Assembly (NCBI GenBank): GCA_034508935.3
Contig: CM067444.1
Coordinates: forward strand, 30,299,052-30,363,051
DNA from: Berghia stephanieae
Lineage: Eukaryota; Mollusca; Gastropoda; Nudibranchia; Aeolidiidae
Direction: 5' to 3'
DNA length: 64,000 bases
Below the pieces are notes generated by a model, which saw only the letters and a list, made by a program, of their open reading frames with translations, had not been told where the DNA came from and made no database searches. Shown one piece after another: positions 1 to 10,090 of the stretch. Position numbers and translations under genes: made by a program. Position 1 is the stretch's first letter. The number at the start of each line of letters is the position of its first letter.

Positions 1-102
1 CTAGGTGACTTGCTCAAGGCCACACAACGCAGCGGCGGGTGATCGAACTCGTTACCTTTTGGGTACGAAGCAAGGACGGTACCGCTGAGCCACGCTGCCC
101 CT
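1..102 (-). mobile_element. SINE family C, truncated by window edge
   Basis: Reverse complement reads as a tRNA-like head (GCAGCGTGGCTCAGCGGTAC, then a GAGTTCGATCACC-type B box) followed by CTTGAGCAAGTCACC. The same order occurs at 25,297, 45,220 and 50,297 (plus) and at 48,805 and 55,008 (minus). Only the promoter-proximal part is present. Confidence 0.75.
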
Positions 103-1979
103 GGTGTAAACCCACACAAACATGTACACAGAAATGAAAAAAAAATATATATAAAAAAACAACCCGCCAATCACCGACCCCCCCCCCCCCCCCCCCCCCC
201 CCAACTACAAAAATAAATAAAACAAAACAAACAAAAACAAAAACCAAACAAAACAAATAGAAAAATGTCCGTTCTCATACCTACTTATCATTCGTCAAAA
301 AACATTTTCTCTCCCCTTTTTGTCCATATTGATATTTTAAAAAATTTCCTAATATTATTGACACCAGCTATAATTGCTATCCAATGACGAGATTAACACT
401 GACATTTATTACAATCATTAAACAACAACGCCTTATTTTATACTATTAGACAGTGTAAAAACGTATGTTAAGGTGTGTATAAAGTTGCTTTTTAAAAAAT
501 CAAACACATGATATACCCACACTTACATGAACACAGAAATATATTTTTAGAATTAAAAGAATTGAAAATGTAATACCTAAAAATAAATACAAAAACAGAG
601 AAATGGCTAAACCACCCCCCCCCCCCCCCCAATCCCCAACCTCCAAAAAGATATAAAAGAAAACAACAAACCAAAAAGAAACTAGAGAAAAATACCCGTT
701 CTAATAATTACTTATCATTCGTCATAAAACATTTTCTTTTTCCTCTTGTCCATGTTGATATTTTAAAACATTTCCTAATAATATTATTGACACCAGCTAT
801 AATTGATATCCAATGACGAACTAACACAGAGATTTATTTATTACAATCGTTATATAAAAACGCCTTATCTTTACAGTAGTTTTAGATAATGTAAAACGTT
901 TGTGAAGGTTTGTATAAAGTTGCTTTTAAAAAATCAAACACATGATATAGCGACGCGGACATGCACGCATACATTTTTAAAAACATTAAAAAATTGAAAA
1001 AGTAGATACAAGAAAATAAAAACACAAAAAGAGAGAATTCGCTAAACCAACCCCCCCCCCCCCCCCCCCCCCAAGTACAATAAGAAACAAAACAGAACAA
1101 ACAAACAAAAACCAAATAAAACAACAAAACAAAAAGAAAAATACCCGTTCTAATAATTACTTATCGTTCGTCATAAAACATTTTCTGTCCCCCTCTTGTC
1201 CATATTGATATTTTAAAACATTTCCTAATATTATTGACACCAGCTATAATTGCTATCCAATGACGAGATTAACACTGACATTTTATTACAATCATTAAAT
1301 AACAACGCCTTTTTTTTATACTATTAGACAGTGTAAAAACGTATGTGAACGTATATATAAAGTTGCTTTTTAAAAATCAAACACATAATATACCCACACA
1401 ATGAACACAGAAATATATTTTAAAATTTTTTAAATTGAAAATGTGATACCGAAAAATAAAGTAGACAAAGGAGAGAAATCGCTAAACCAACCTGCCTCCG
1501 CCTCTCTCTCTCTCCCCCCCCCCCCCCCCCCCCCCCCAACCTACAAAAATGAATAACACAAATCAAACAACAACAAAAACAAAACCCCTAAACAAAACAA
1601 CAAACCAAATAGAAGCGTTAGAGAACTACCCGTTCTAATCCCTACCTATCGTTCGTCATAAAACATGTTTTTCCCCTCTTGTTCATATTGATATTTTACA
1701 ACATTTCCTAATATTATTGACACCCTTGCAATCTAATGACGGGCTTAATACTGACATTTATTACAATCATTAAATATCAACGCCTTATTTTACAGTAGTT
1801 TTAGATAGAGTAAGAACTTATGTGAAGGTAGACCGGTCTATGTATAAAGTTGCTTTATACAAATCAAACACATAATAAACCCACACAGACAAGTACACAG
1901 AAATAATAAAAAACCATTAAAAATGAAAATGTAATACCGATAAATAAAATACAAAAAGAGAAAATTCCCTAAGCTAACC

Positions 1980-2055
<76 letters not shown>

Positions 2056-3186
2056 TCACTCTCTCTCTCTCTCTCTCTCTCTCTCCCCCCCCCCCAACCT
2101 ACAAAAAGAAATAACACCAAACAATCAAACAAAAACAAAACAAAACAACAAACCAAAAAGAAAGGTGAGAAAAATGCCCGTTCTAATCTCTACTTATCAT
2201 TAGTCATAAAATGTTTTTCCCTTTTTGTCCGTATTGATATTCTAAAACATTTCCTAATATTATTGCCACCAGCTATAATTGCTATCCAATGACGAGCTTA
2301 AAACTGATATTTTATTACAATCCTTAAATAACAACACCTTATTTTTTCAGTAGTCATAGGTGGTATAATACTTATCTAATGTGAACGTAAATATACAGTT
2401 GCATTTTTGTTTATCAAACACATAATTCAAAAACAGCACAACAGACATGTAGGATAAATTAAAAAATAAATAAATAAAAAATTGAAAATTGTAATACCGA
2501 AAAAAAAATAAAGAGAAAATTCGCTAAACCAAAACGCCTCCGCACCCCCACCCCCCTCCCCAACTAAAAGAAATAACACAAAACAAACCTAAAAAACCTA
2601 CTTATTATTCGTCATAAAACATATTCTGTCCCCTCTTGTCCATATTAATATTTTAGAACATTTTCTAATATTATTGTCACCACCAGCTATAATTGCTATC
2701 CAATGACGAGAATAACACTGGCATTTTATTACAATCATAAAATCACAAAGCCCTATTTTTACAGTAGTTTTAGATAGTGTAAAAACTTATGAGACGGTAT
2801 GTAGAAAATTGCTTTTCTAATCAAACACATAATATACCCACACAGACATGTAGCTACACAGATTTTTTTTTAAAAACATAAAAAAATTGAAAATGTAATA
2901 CTGAAAAAAAAATAGAGAAAATTCGCTAAACCAACCCGGGTCCGCCTCCCCCCTCCCCCCCCCCCCCCCCCACCAATCTATAAAAAAAACAATACAAAAC
3001 AAACAAACAAAAACCAAACAAAACAACGAACGAAACAGAAACGGCAGAAAAATGCCCGATCTATAACCTACCTATCATTCGCCATAAAATATTTTTCTCC
3101 CTTCTTGTCCATATTTATATTCTAAAAGATTTCCTATTATTATTACTAACAATACCAGTGATTGCTATCCGGTGACGAGATCCCGC
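103..3186. repeat. Tandem array of ~0.45 kb units, each with a poly-C/CT tract
   Basis: About seven diverged copies share, in the same order, CAAACACATAATATACCCAC, a poly-C tract, TTATCATTCGTCATAAAAC, a CACCAGCTATAATTGCTATC block and ACAATCATTAAATAACAACG. The CACCAGC-type block recurs near 361, 791, 1,238, 1,721, 2,266, 2,678 and 3,151, so spacing is about 410-545 bp. The variable tract (poly-C of about 10-24, or CT plus C at ~1,500 and ~1,980-2,095) accounts for much of the length difference. No coding potential; short open frames here are shadows of the simple sequence. Confidence 0.85.
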
Positions 3187-3203
3187 TGACATTAAATAGG
3201 CTT

Positions 3204-3486
3204 CAACAGTCGTGACGTCACTTCCCTCGTAATGAAGCATAGTAACTTAGTAATTGGTTCTAAACTATCGGAACAATGGCGGATGCCCTTATGAAATACT
3301 TCTCCGACGAGCATAAAAGTGTATCCAGAGGAGAAAAACATAAATCTGATCATGTTTTGACTTTTATTCATTCTGATCACGTGACATGTGAAAAAGTTCT
3401 AGCCAACATGAAGAATAAAAAGTACCGATTTTCTTTGTTTAGAACCAAGCTGCTCGTTGCTGGGCGGACGTGACATCAGACTATTG
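3204..3486 (+). mobile_element. TIR element M0, copy 1, with residual SWIM-protein-like ORF
   Basis: A ~283-bp unit bounded by AACAGTCGTGACGTCAC and the inverse of AATAGTCTGATGTCAC, imperfect inverted repeats of about 16 bp. Two more copies lie at 9,592 and 25,748. It encodes a short frame from the ATG at 3,276 starting MADALMKYFSDEHKS, with GEKHxKSDHV and an (A/V)LANMKNKKYRFSLF block. This resembles the start of SWIM-zinc-finger element proteins (pattern HYxxGHV, then HASMK..Y.V). The family assignment is inference. The frame ends after 65 codons, so this is a remnant. Confidence 0.6.
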
Positions 3487-3583
3487 AATCCTATTGCATT
3501 ACAATCATAAAATCACATTGCCCTGTTTTTACATTCAGAAAAGTGAGTGGAGCAGGCACTTTATGTTGGTAACAACAAGAGTT

Positions 3584-3769
3584 GAGTGAGTAGGAAAGGA
3601 CCAGAAGACAATAGAGAATAAAACTTTTTCGCGGCGGTGATGGGGTTTGAACCCGCCACCTTATTGGTACGACAACTCCGCCTGGCCGGTGAGAGCGTGA
3701 CTCTACAGTATGAGCTATCCACGAAAATTTTTTATTCTCTATTGTCTTCTGGTACTTTCCTACTCACTC
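3584..3769. mobile_element. TIR element T with tRNA-like core, copy 1
   Basis: Ends are inverted repeats of about 38 bp: GAGTGAGTAGGAAAGGACCA then GAAGACAATAGAGAATAAAA on the left, and its near-complement finishing TACTCACTC on the right. Between them lies a reverse-oriented tRNA-like sequence with a GGTTTGAACCC B-box-like block and a GAGCTATCCAC stretch. Copy 2 follows at 3,814 in the opposite core orientation; a one-armed copy is at 43,910. Confidence 0.65.
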
Positions 3770-3813
3770 ATCGCCTGTTTTTATAGTCGTTTTGGATACT
3801 AGAACTAGTGTCT

Positions 3814-4008
3814 AAGTGAGTAGGAACATGCCAGAAGACAAATAATTAATAGAGAATATAAATGGAGTGGTGGATAAATAGCTCATACGGTAGATCACGA
3901 TCTCGACGGCCGGGCGGAGTTGTCGCATCAGTAAGGTCGCTGGTTCGAGCCCCCATGCCGCCGCGAAATGTTTATTCTCTCTTGTCTTCTGGCACTTTCC
4001 TACTCACA
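3814..4008. mobile_element. TIR element T with tRNA-like core, copy 2
   Basis: Same ends as the 3,584 element (AAGTGAGTAGGAACATGCCA ... TGGCACTTTCCTACTCAC). The core reads in the plus direction: GTGGATAAATAGCTCATACG, then GCTGGTTCGAGCCCCCATGC, which are tRNA A-box-like and B-box-like segments with a long insertion between them. Confidence 0.65.
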
Positions 4009-4053
4009 TCGTTCCTGGTTATTATCAACATAAGTACCTGCTCTTGAGCTTTT

Positions 4054-4360
4054 GAGCTTTTTTATATAGCGCAATATCCACTAAAAGTGCTCGAAGCGCT
4101 CTACAAGGGATCCCTAGCCAACAGCAACATTCAACAAGTAGAATGAGACATGACGCCTGTTAGGCGATATTACAATTTTTATTTCGGACAGAGACAACGG
4201 TGTTAACGGCCAGGTACTCATTTTACACCTGAGTACGGTGAGAGAATGTGAGTAAAGAGCCTTTTCCAAGGACTCAACTATGCGCTGAGCGAGGCTCGAA
4301 CCCAGGACATTCCGAACCGAAAGCGAGAGTCATGATGTACCACAAGACCACATCGTCTGC
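4054..4360 (-). mobile_element. SINE family A (tRNA-Pro-like head)
   Basis: Minus-strand copy of the commonest repeat in the window. Family structure in the head-to-tail direction: GCGGCTATGTGGTCTAGTGG A box, CGCTTTCGGATCGGAAGG, GGGTTCGAGCC B box, GAGTCCTTGG, ACCGTACTCAGGTGTAAAAT, AACAGCGTTGTCTCTGTCCG, TTTGAGCACGTTTAGTGGAT and TATATAAAAGCTC. The anticodon-loop equivalent TTTCGGA and the A box most resemble tRNA-Pro (CGG); that parentage is inference. Confidence 0.8.
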
Positions 4361-4507
4361 TCCACCCACTTTTCTGAACATAACAAGTGTCCTGACATTA
4401 TAATGACTAACAGAAAAGCTTTCACGTTCTCTCTCATTGAATAATGACTCTTGTTAACGGAGATAACACTACGTTAAGAAATTAAGGAACCGGCACCGGG
4501 TTTTTCT

Positions 4508-4790
4508 TGGTGCGGCTACGTGGTCTTGTGGTTTGGCACTCGCTTTCGGATCGGAAGGTCCTGGGTTCGAGCCTCGCTCGGCCGGCGCATAGTTGACTCC
4601 TTGGAAAATAAAGGCTCCTTTCTCACATTCTTTCACCGTACTAAGGTGTAAAATGAGTACCTGGCCGTTAACAGCGTTGACTAGCGTCCTATCCAAAGGA
4701 AAGCAAGCAATGGCTGTTGCCTATTTCACGCTATAGAAACCGGGATAAACTCCGGCTCTATGGGGCTAATGGCTCTGAAGAACTACAATT
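4508..4790 (+). mobile_element. Chimeric SINE: A head joined to B tail
   Basis: From 4,508 to about 4,690 the sequence is family A (GTGCGGCTACGTGGTCTTGT, TCGGATCGGAAGGTCCTGGG, AACAGCGTTGACTAGCG). It then runs without a break into the family B tail (GCGTCCTATCCAAAGGAAAG, GAAACCGGGATAAACTCCGG, GGCTCTGAAGAACT). Compare pure A at 50,519 and pure B at 12,753. The switch falls at a short shared stretch around GACTAGCGTCC. Confidence 0.7.
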
Positions 4791-4960
4791 ATTTTTCCTA
4801 AATCAGTGGCAAGTGTAGCAGTGAGACAGTTACATTGTAGCACGGTAAGACACATTATTTACGGTCAATGAAGACTGAGAAATGAACAGTGAGGCCTTTT
4901 GGTTGAATTTAGTGTCAAGTAGGTTTTCAATCAAATGAAAGTCAGAACGGTACTCCGTCC

Positions 4961-5193
4961 GTACTCTAGAAAAATGAATACAACACCTTTTGACAAATTT
5001 TGGCCAGAAAAATAGTCCTTCAAATATCGATCGGTAAAAATGACCCTCATCTTGGCCAAAATCTCTCAAATCTGAAACTTCGAAAAGGTTTGAGAGTTTT
5101 TGCCAAGATGAGGGTCATTTAAATCGATTGATATATAGAGGACGAGTTTTCTGGCCAAATCTTTAAACATGTGTTTTTTTTTCCAGAGTGCGG
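4961..5193. mobile_element. Foldback element F1, copy 1
   Basis: A long imperfect palindrome. The left arm reads GTACTCTAGAAAA, TTTTGGCCAGAAAAATAG, CTTCAAATATCGATCGG, GACCCTCATCTTGGCCAAAA. The right arm is its complement, ending TTTTCCAGAGTGCGG. Arms of about 110 bp leave only a few loop bases. Other copies are at 12,140, 15,907 and (half) 49,833. No coding capacity. Confidence 0.75.
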
Positions 5194-6227
5194 TAGAATA
5201 TTAAATGGCATTTCTAAAGCATTTTACTCGGTATGTAACAGTCTATGTGCTTCACATAAATTATATGTCACAATGTAAGAGCCCGTATAATACAGATATT
5301 ATATATTATATATTTTTTTAATTTGATATATAGTGCTAAATTATACGGGTAAGTACAGAATTAAAATGTGAAGAATTATGATATATTGATGATTAATTTT
5401 AATGAAAAAGTTATGATTAGTATTTCATGTATAAAAGACATTTATTGGCATGAGTAGACTTAGTATGTATAGAATAATAACTATATCTGAGAACGTAGTT
5501 AGAGGTGGTAAAAATCTAATTAAAAATAGGACCCGGCATTGAAGCTTCGGGTTGAATACAGTGGAGCAGCTTTTGAAATGCAATTCAGAACAGTGGCACT
5601 TGTCTTAACGTCACTTACGACAATCTAGGTGCATATAATACATACTATATTCGTTAAATTTAATATATTGATAGTTTATATTGGTAATGAAAAAAATGAT
5701 CTGATAAATTATGATGTATTATTGAATACTTTCAATGAGGCATCATGAGAGAATTTCATTTACGAAATCGCGTCATTGTAAATAGGTGAAGTATGAGGAA
5801 TTTCATTTACAATAGTGCTTTATTGTATATAGATGAAGTATATTATGGCCTACTTATTATAAAGTTCTGATACATTTAATTAAAAAATCCGACTTTTCTG
5901 GAAAGGAAAATTAAAAGAAAATTGGTTATATTCAAAACGAATAAAGCCATTTTTATGTATAAAGAGCTCTTTACTGGGACGAGGCGAAGATTATATGTTT
6001 GTGTGCACGTATTTATTAGGCTAAAAATGGGATATGACTTTTTATGAAAAGGCAGGGGAAAACAAGAATTGGCTTTTAATATCAGCAACATAATTTATCC
6101 AACGTCACATTTGGCAAATGTTTATCACTTGAACGAAAATCGCATAAGATTTGATATTTTGTTGAGAAGTATGTCTAGATACTCGGTTTGAATTAATTCT
6201 AATGAGGTATTATAACGTGAAATCATC
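5194..6227. other. AT-rich intergenic stretch, no gene seen
   Basis: AT-rich sequence with short TA runs (about 5,300-5,320) and an imperfect ~2-copy direct repeat near 5,748-5,832 (GAATTTCATTTACGAAATCG and relatives). Small open frames here have no composition or similarity that suggests coding. Confidence 0.5.
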
Positions 6228-6850
6228 ATCATCCATCGTAGCTTGTACTCTTGAGAACATTGCCGGTCAGCTGTCTCCACGTATCACGATCCTCTGTCCA
6301 TCCATCATCATCCATCGTAGCTTGTACTCTTGAACACATTGCCGGTCAGCTGTCTCCACGTATCACGATCCTCTGTCCATCCATCATCATTCATTGTGCC
6401 TTGTACCCATGAGCACGTTGCCGATCAGCTGTCTCCACGAATCACGATCCTCTGTCCATCCATCATCATTCATCGTGGCTTGTACTCATGAGCACGTTGC
6501 CGATCAGCTGTCTCCACGAATCACGATCCTCTGTCCATCCATCATCATTCATCGTGGCTTGTACTCTTGAGCACGTTGCCGGTCAGTTGTCTCCACGAAT
6601 CACGATCCTCTGTCCATCCATCATCATTCATCGTGGCTTGTACTCTTGAGCACGTTGCCGGTCAGTTGTCTCCACGAATCACGATCCTCTGTCCATCCAT
6701 CATCATTCATCGTGGCTTGTACTCTTGAGCACGTTGCCGATCAGCTGTCTCCACGAATCACGATCCTCTGTCCATCCATCATCATTCATCGTGGCTTGTA
6801 CTCTTGAGCACGTTGCCGGTCAGTTGTCTCCACGTATCACGATCCTCTGA
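6228..6850. repeat. 79-bp minisatellite derived from a LINE coding tail
   Basis: Eight units at an exact 79-bp spacing: the block CACGATCCTCTG recurs with CCTCTG at 6,291, 6,370, 6,449, 6,528, 6,607, 6,686, 6,765 and 6,844. The last unit runs directly into the reverse-transcribed tail at 6,851-7,024. On the minus strand each unit encodes the last residues of the LINE protein (SEDRDTWRQLTGNVL), so the array arose by amplification of a LINE 3' end. 79 is not a multiple of three, so the array is not one long frame. Confidence 0.9.
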
Positions 6851-7024
6851 GGTGCGCATGGAATCTGTGTTGCTTTTTAAATCACATTTGGCCGTTCTTA
6901 GGTTATTTAAATATGTCATTCTCCGTCTTCCTCTAGCTCTCTTTCCTTCGATCATCCCAGATGTTACCAACTTTTTCTATTCCGTCTCTTCTCCACACAT
7001 GTCCCAGAAACCGTAACTGCCTCT
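6782..7024 (-). mobile_element. LINE 3' coding fragment (ORF2 C-terminus)
   Basis: Minus-strand peptide with GKRARGRRRMTYL followed by RTSEDRDTWRQLTGNV. This is the recurring C-terminal pattern of metazoan non-LTR retrotransposon proteins (GKRxRGRxxxT..L ... DRxxWRxL). It is continuous with the 79-bp array, whose units repeat its last ~26 codons. Truncated at the 5' side, as is usual for LINE copies. Confidence 0.75.
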
Positions 7025-7084
7025 TTCAGATCATGGTATCTATCAATATTTTTCCTTTTCTAAACACACTAAATACATGCTGAC

Positions 7085-7905
7085 TAAATGGGTTTTCCTG
7101 CCAAGTCATCCATAATGGTCGACTCTCCGAGGATTTTGATATTACCTCAGGAGTTAGGCAAGACTGTTTGCTGTCCCCACTTCTATTTCTTGTGGTATTG
7201 GACTGGCTGACAAAGACAGCATATGGCAATTCCAACAATGGCATCCAATGGACATTTTCAAAAAAGACTTAAAGACCTTGAATTTGCAGATGACTTAGCC
7301 CTCCTCTCACACCGCCTACAAGACATGCAGAACAAAGTCACGGCCTTGGAAGAAACAGCTCAGCGAGTTGGTCTCAAGATTAGTGAAGAGAAGACAAAAC
7401 TCTTGCGCTTAACTGCCAAACAAGAAGCACAAATCACCATCTCTGGCACAGCAGTAGAAGATGTCAAGGAATTTACATACCTTGGCAGCAAAATCAGTCA
7501 GTCGGGTGGAACTGATGAAGACATCATCGCTAGAATCAAGAAAGTGCGCCAGGCCTTTGCAATATTGAGAGCAATATGGAAAGCGTCCAGCATATCCACA
7601 AACACCAAGCCTAAAATATTTAACACTAATGTTAAAGAAGTCCTGCTCTATGGGTCAGAGACTTGGCGAACAACCTTGACCACATCAGCCAAGGTACAAA
7701 CTTTTGTCAATCGCTGTCTTTGACAAATTATACTCAGGTTGAAATGGTTTGACAAAGTGCCAAATGCTGACCCTTGGACAATAACAAACCAAGAACAAAT
7801 GGATGTCCAGGTCAGACGCAGAAAGTGGGGATGGTTGGCGCTACCCTGCGGAAAGAGCCCTGCAATATAATCAAGCAGGCTCTCGAATGGAACCCACAGG
7901 GTTAT
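7085..7905 (+). mobile_element. LINE reverse-transcriptase fragment (RTE/CR1-like)
   Basis: The plus-strand protein shows RT signatures: GVRQDCLLSPLLF (7,150-7,190, one frame), then after a frame change near 7,250-7,262 LEFADDLALLSH with the catalytic FADD box. VGLKISEEKTKLL, FTYLGSKISQSGG and TKPKIFNTNVKEVLLYGSET follow. A stop at 7,721 is followed by more family sequence (WFDKVPNADPWTITNQEQ, RRRKWGWL). The 5' part (endonuclease and early RT) is missing. The fragment has at least one frame change and two stops, so it is a dead copy. The exact clade cannot be decided by eye. Confidence 0.85.
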
Positions 7906-8329
7906 ATATTGTTTTTGTTGGTTTGTTGAATAAAGAGTAACAGGAACACACAAGGTTTATTGAGAATATTGGGGGGGGGGGGGGGGGAGAGATTAAATGT
8001 GGCCCACGTTCACATTTGCAGGTCTGATAACAGGACGCAATTATGGGCTCGTTTTAATATTGTTGTCGTGGACAAATATTTTGCGTTGGTTTGCGAGTAT
8101 TTCTATTACACACAAATATTAAATTTTAGATGTCAGTTTGAAAAAAAAGTATATTTATTCTCTTCAACAAGGCATACAAACTGACCCAAGGCTGCTATTA
8201 CTAGCTATAAATTCAGTCTTTTGCATGTAAATTGATAATACTGTTTTGAAATTGTCTGTATCATATAATTTGTTTACTGGAAGGTGTTTTCTTTGTTATC
8301 TCCCCTTTGATATAAATTACATTTCCTCC
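7906..8329. other. Spacer with poly-G tract and a fragment of the GTCTGATAAC repeat
   Basis: A ~19-base poly-G run at 7,969-7,987. Near 8,018 GCAGGTCTGATAACAGGACG, then TATGGGCTCGTTTTAATATT, is one copy of a dispersed repeat that also occurs at 19,615, 20,100, 26,240 and 58,205 and underlies the 46.2 kb array. No gene seen. Confidence 0.5.
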
Positions 8330-8760
8330 CTTTCTTTTTTTCTCCATCATCCCCCCCCCCTTTTAGTTTTCTCTCCATCATTCCCTCCTTTTAATTCTCT
8401 CTCCATCAATCCTTCCCTTTATTTTTCTCTGCATCATTCCCTCCCTTTATTTTTCTCTCCATTATTCTCTCCCTTTCTTTTTCTCTCCATCATTTCCTCC
8501 CTTTACTTTTCTCTCCATCAATCCCTCCCTTAATTTTCTCTCCATCACTCCCTCTCTTTATTTTTCTCTACACCATTCCCTCCCTTTATTTTTCTTTCCA
8601 TCTTTCCCTCCCTTTCTTTTCCTCTCCATCAATCCCTCCCTTAATTTCTCTCCATCATTCTCTCCCTTCTTTTTCTCTCCATCATTTCCTCCCTTTATTT
8701 TTCTCTCCACCATTCTCTCCCTTTATTTTTCTCTACATCATTCCTTCCATTTACTTCCTC
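8330..8760. repeat. Pyrimidine-rich minisatellite
   Basis: Repeated, diverged units of the type TTTTCTCTCCATCATTCCCT plus CCCTTTA, about 19-28 bp each. The strand is almost pure C/T with periodic CATCA. Any apparent peptide here is low-complexity shadow. Confidence 0.85.
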
Positions 8761-9317
8761 TCAATTCAAACTAGCATAATTTTGATCGTGCACACAAAAG
8801 GCCTGTTGCATATTTCACCTGTCTAAACGAAACAAATGTTCCAGAAGAAACGCAAACAATACATTACTTTTAAATGAAAGAAGAAAAACAAACAACCAAG
8901 CAAAACAACAACTACGGCTAATTGTTTCAAACCTGTGTTAAACTGTACACATAATTTACAATGGGTTATATTCTCATTCATCATGGTGATACCATTTACG
9001 ACCGCTTACATTTTGCTTTTCTTGTTACTCTTTTTGTATTCATTTCATTTTGTATATTTGTATTTCAAGATTTCAAGATCGTATTTCTTGCGAACAAGCA
9101 CGGGAAATATTTCTCTGTCGGTCTATCTGGATTTTAAGTGATGTATATTGATGTTCTTATTATTTTTTTTGTTATTGGCCGAAGAATGGTTTTGAACCCG
9201 AAACGGTCCTTGTTAAGTATATTGTTCTTTTTCTAATTTCTTATATTATTAATTTTTTGTTCATTATTTGTTTTTTGTTTTGGACAGTCCACAGCTTCCA
9301 GCCAATTAGTATCACTT
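8761..9317. other. AT-rich spacer with a family P repeat near 9,176-9,265
   Basis: GGCCGAAGAATGGTTTTGAA CCCGAAACGGTCC and TATATTGTTCTTTTTC match the P repeats at 21,476 and 32,263. The rest is unassigned AT-rich sequence with no gene seen. Confidence 0.5.
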
Positions 9318-9993
9318 GAGCTTTTATATAAAGCAATATCCACTAAACGTGCACAAAGCGATTTACAAAGGGTCCCTAACCAACAGCAACACTTAACATG
9401 TAGAATGAGACATGACGCCTGTTAGGCGAAATTACAATTTTTTCCCGACAGAGACAACGCTGTGAACGTCCAGGTACTTGTAATTTTAGACCCGAGTACG
9501 GTGGTGAGAGAATGTGAGTAGAGAGTCTTTTCCAATGACTCAAATATGCAACGAGCGAGGACCCAGGACCTTCCGATCCATAAAAGGCTTTAACAGTCGT
9601 GAAGTCACTTCCCTCGTAATGACGCATAGTAACTTAGTAACTGGCTCTAAACTATCGGAACAATGGCGGATGCCGTTATGAAATACATCTCCGACGAGCA
9701 TAAAAGCGTATCCATAGGAGAAAAACATTATAAATCTGATCATGTTTTGACTTTTATACATTCTGATCACATGACATGTAAAAAAGTTCTAGCCATCATG
9801 AAGAAGAAAAGTACAGATTTTCTTTGTTTAGAACCAAGCTGCTGGTTGCTGGGCGAACGTGACATCAGACTATTGATTGGTAATTGAATTTATAGCCGCA
9901 AATTTGAATCTTTAGGAGGCTCGAACCCAGGACCTCCCGATCCAAAGCGAGTGTCCATAGCGAGCGTCATTCTAGCAAGACCACAATGCCGCT
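9318..9993 (-). mobile_element. SINE A remnants flanking an inserted M0 element
   Basis: Family A tail-to-head sequence (GAGCTTTTATATAAAGCAAT ... CAGGACCTTCCGATCC) runs from 9,318 to ~9,590. At ~9,913 family A resumes with CTCGAACCCAGGACC ... GACCACAATGCCGC. The two parts overlap in content, so two SINE remnants or an insertion with duplication are both possible. Confidence 0.65.
9592..9874 (+). mobile_element. TIR element M0, copy 2
   Basis: Same ends and internal sequence as the 3,204 copy, with the reading frame MADAVMKYISDEHKSVSIG starting at 9,663, then HYKSDHVLTF and VLAIMKKKSTDF. The frame changes before the FSLF block, so the coding remnant has drifted. It sits inside or beside a SINE A copy. 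Confidence 0.65.
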
Positions 9994-10090
9994 TATTTCC
10001 GGATCTAATGTATTATCAGTCACAGGATCTCTGCCTTGAATCGAGCTGCAGGGGTCCAATCGCTCAAAACACCTCCGATCATTTTACTGA

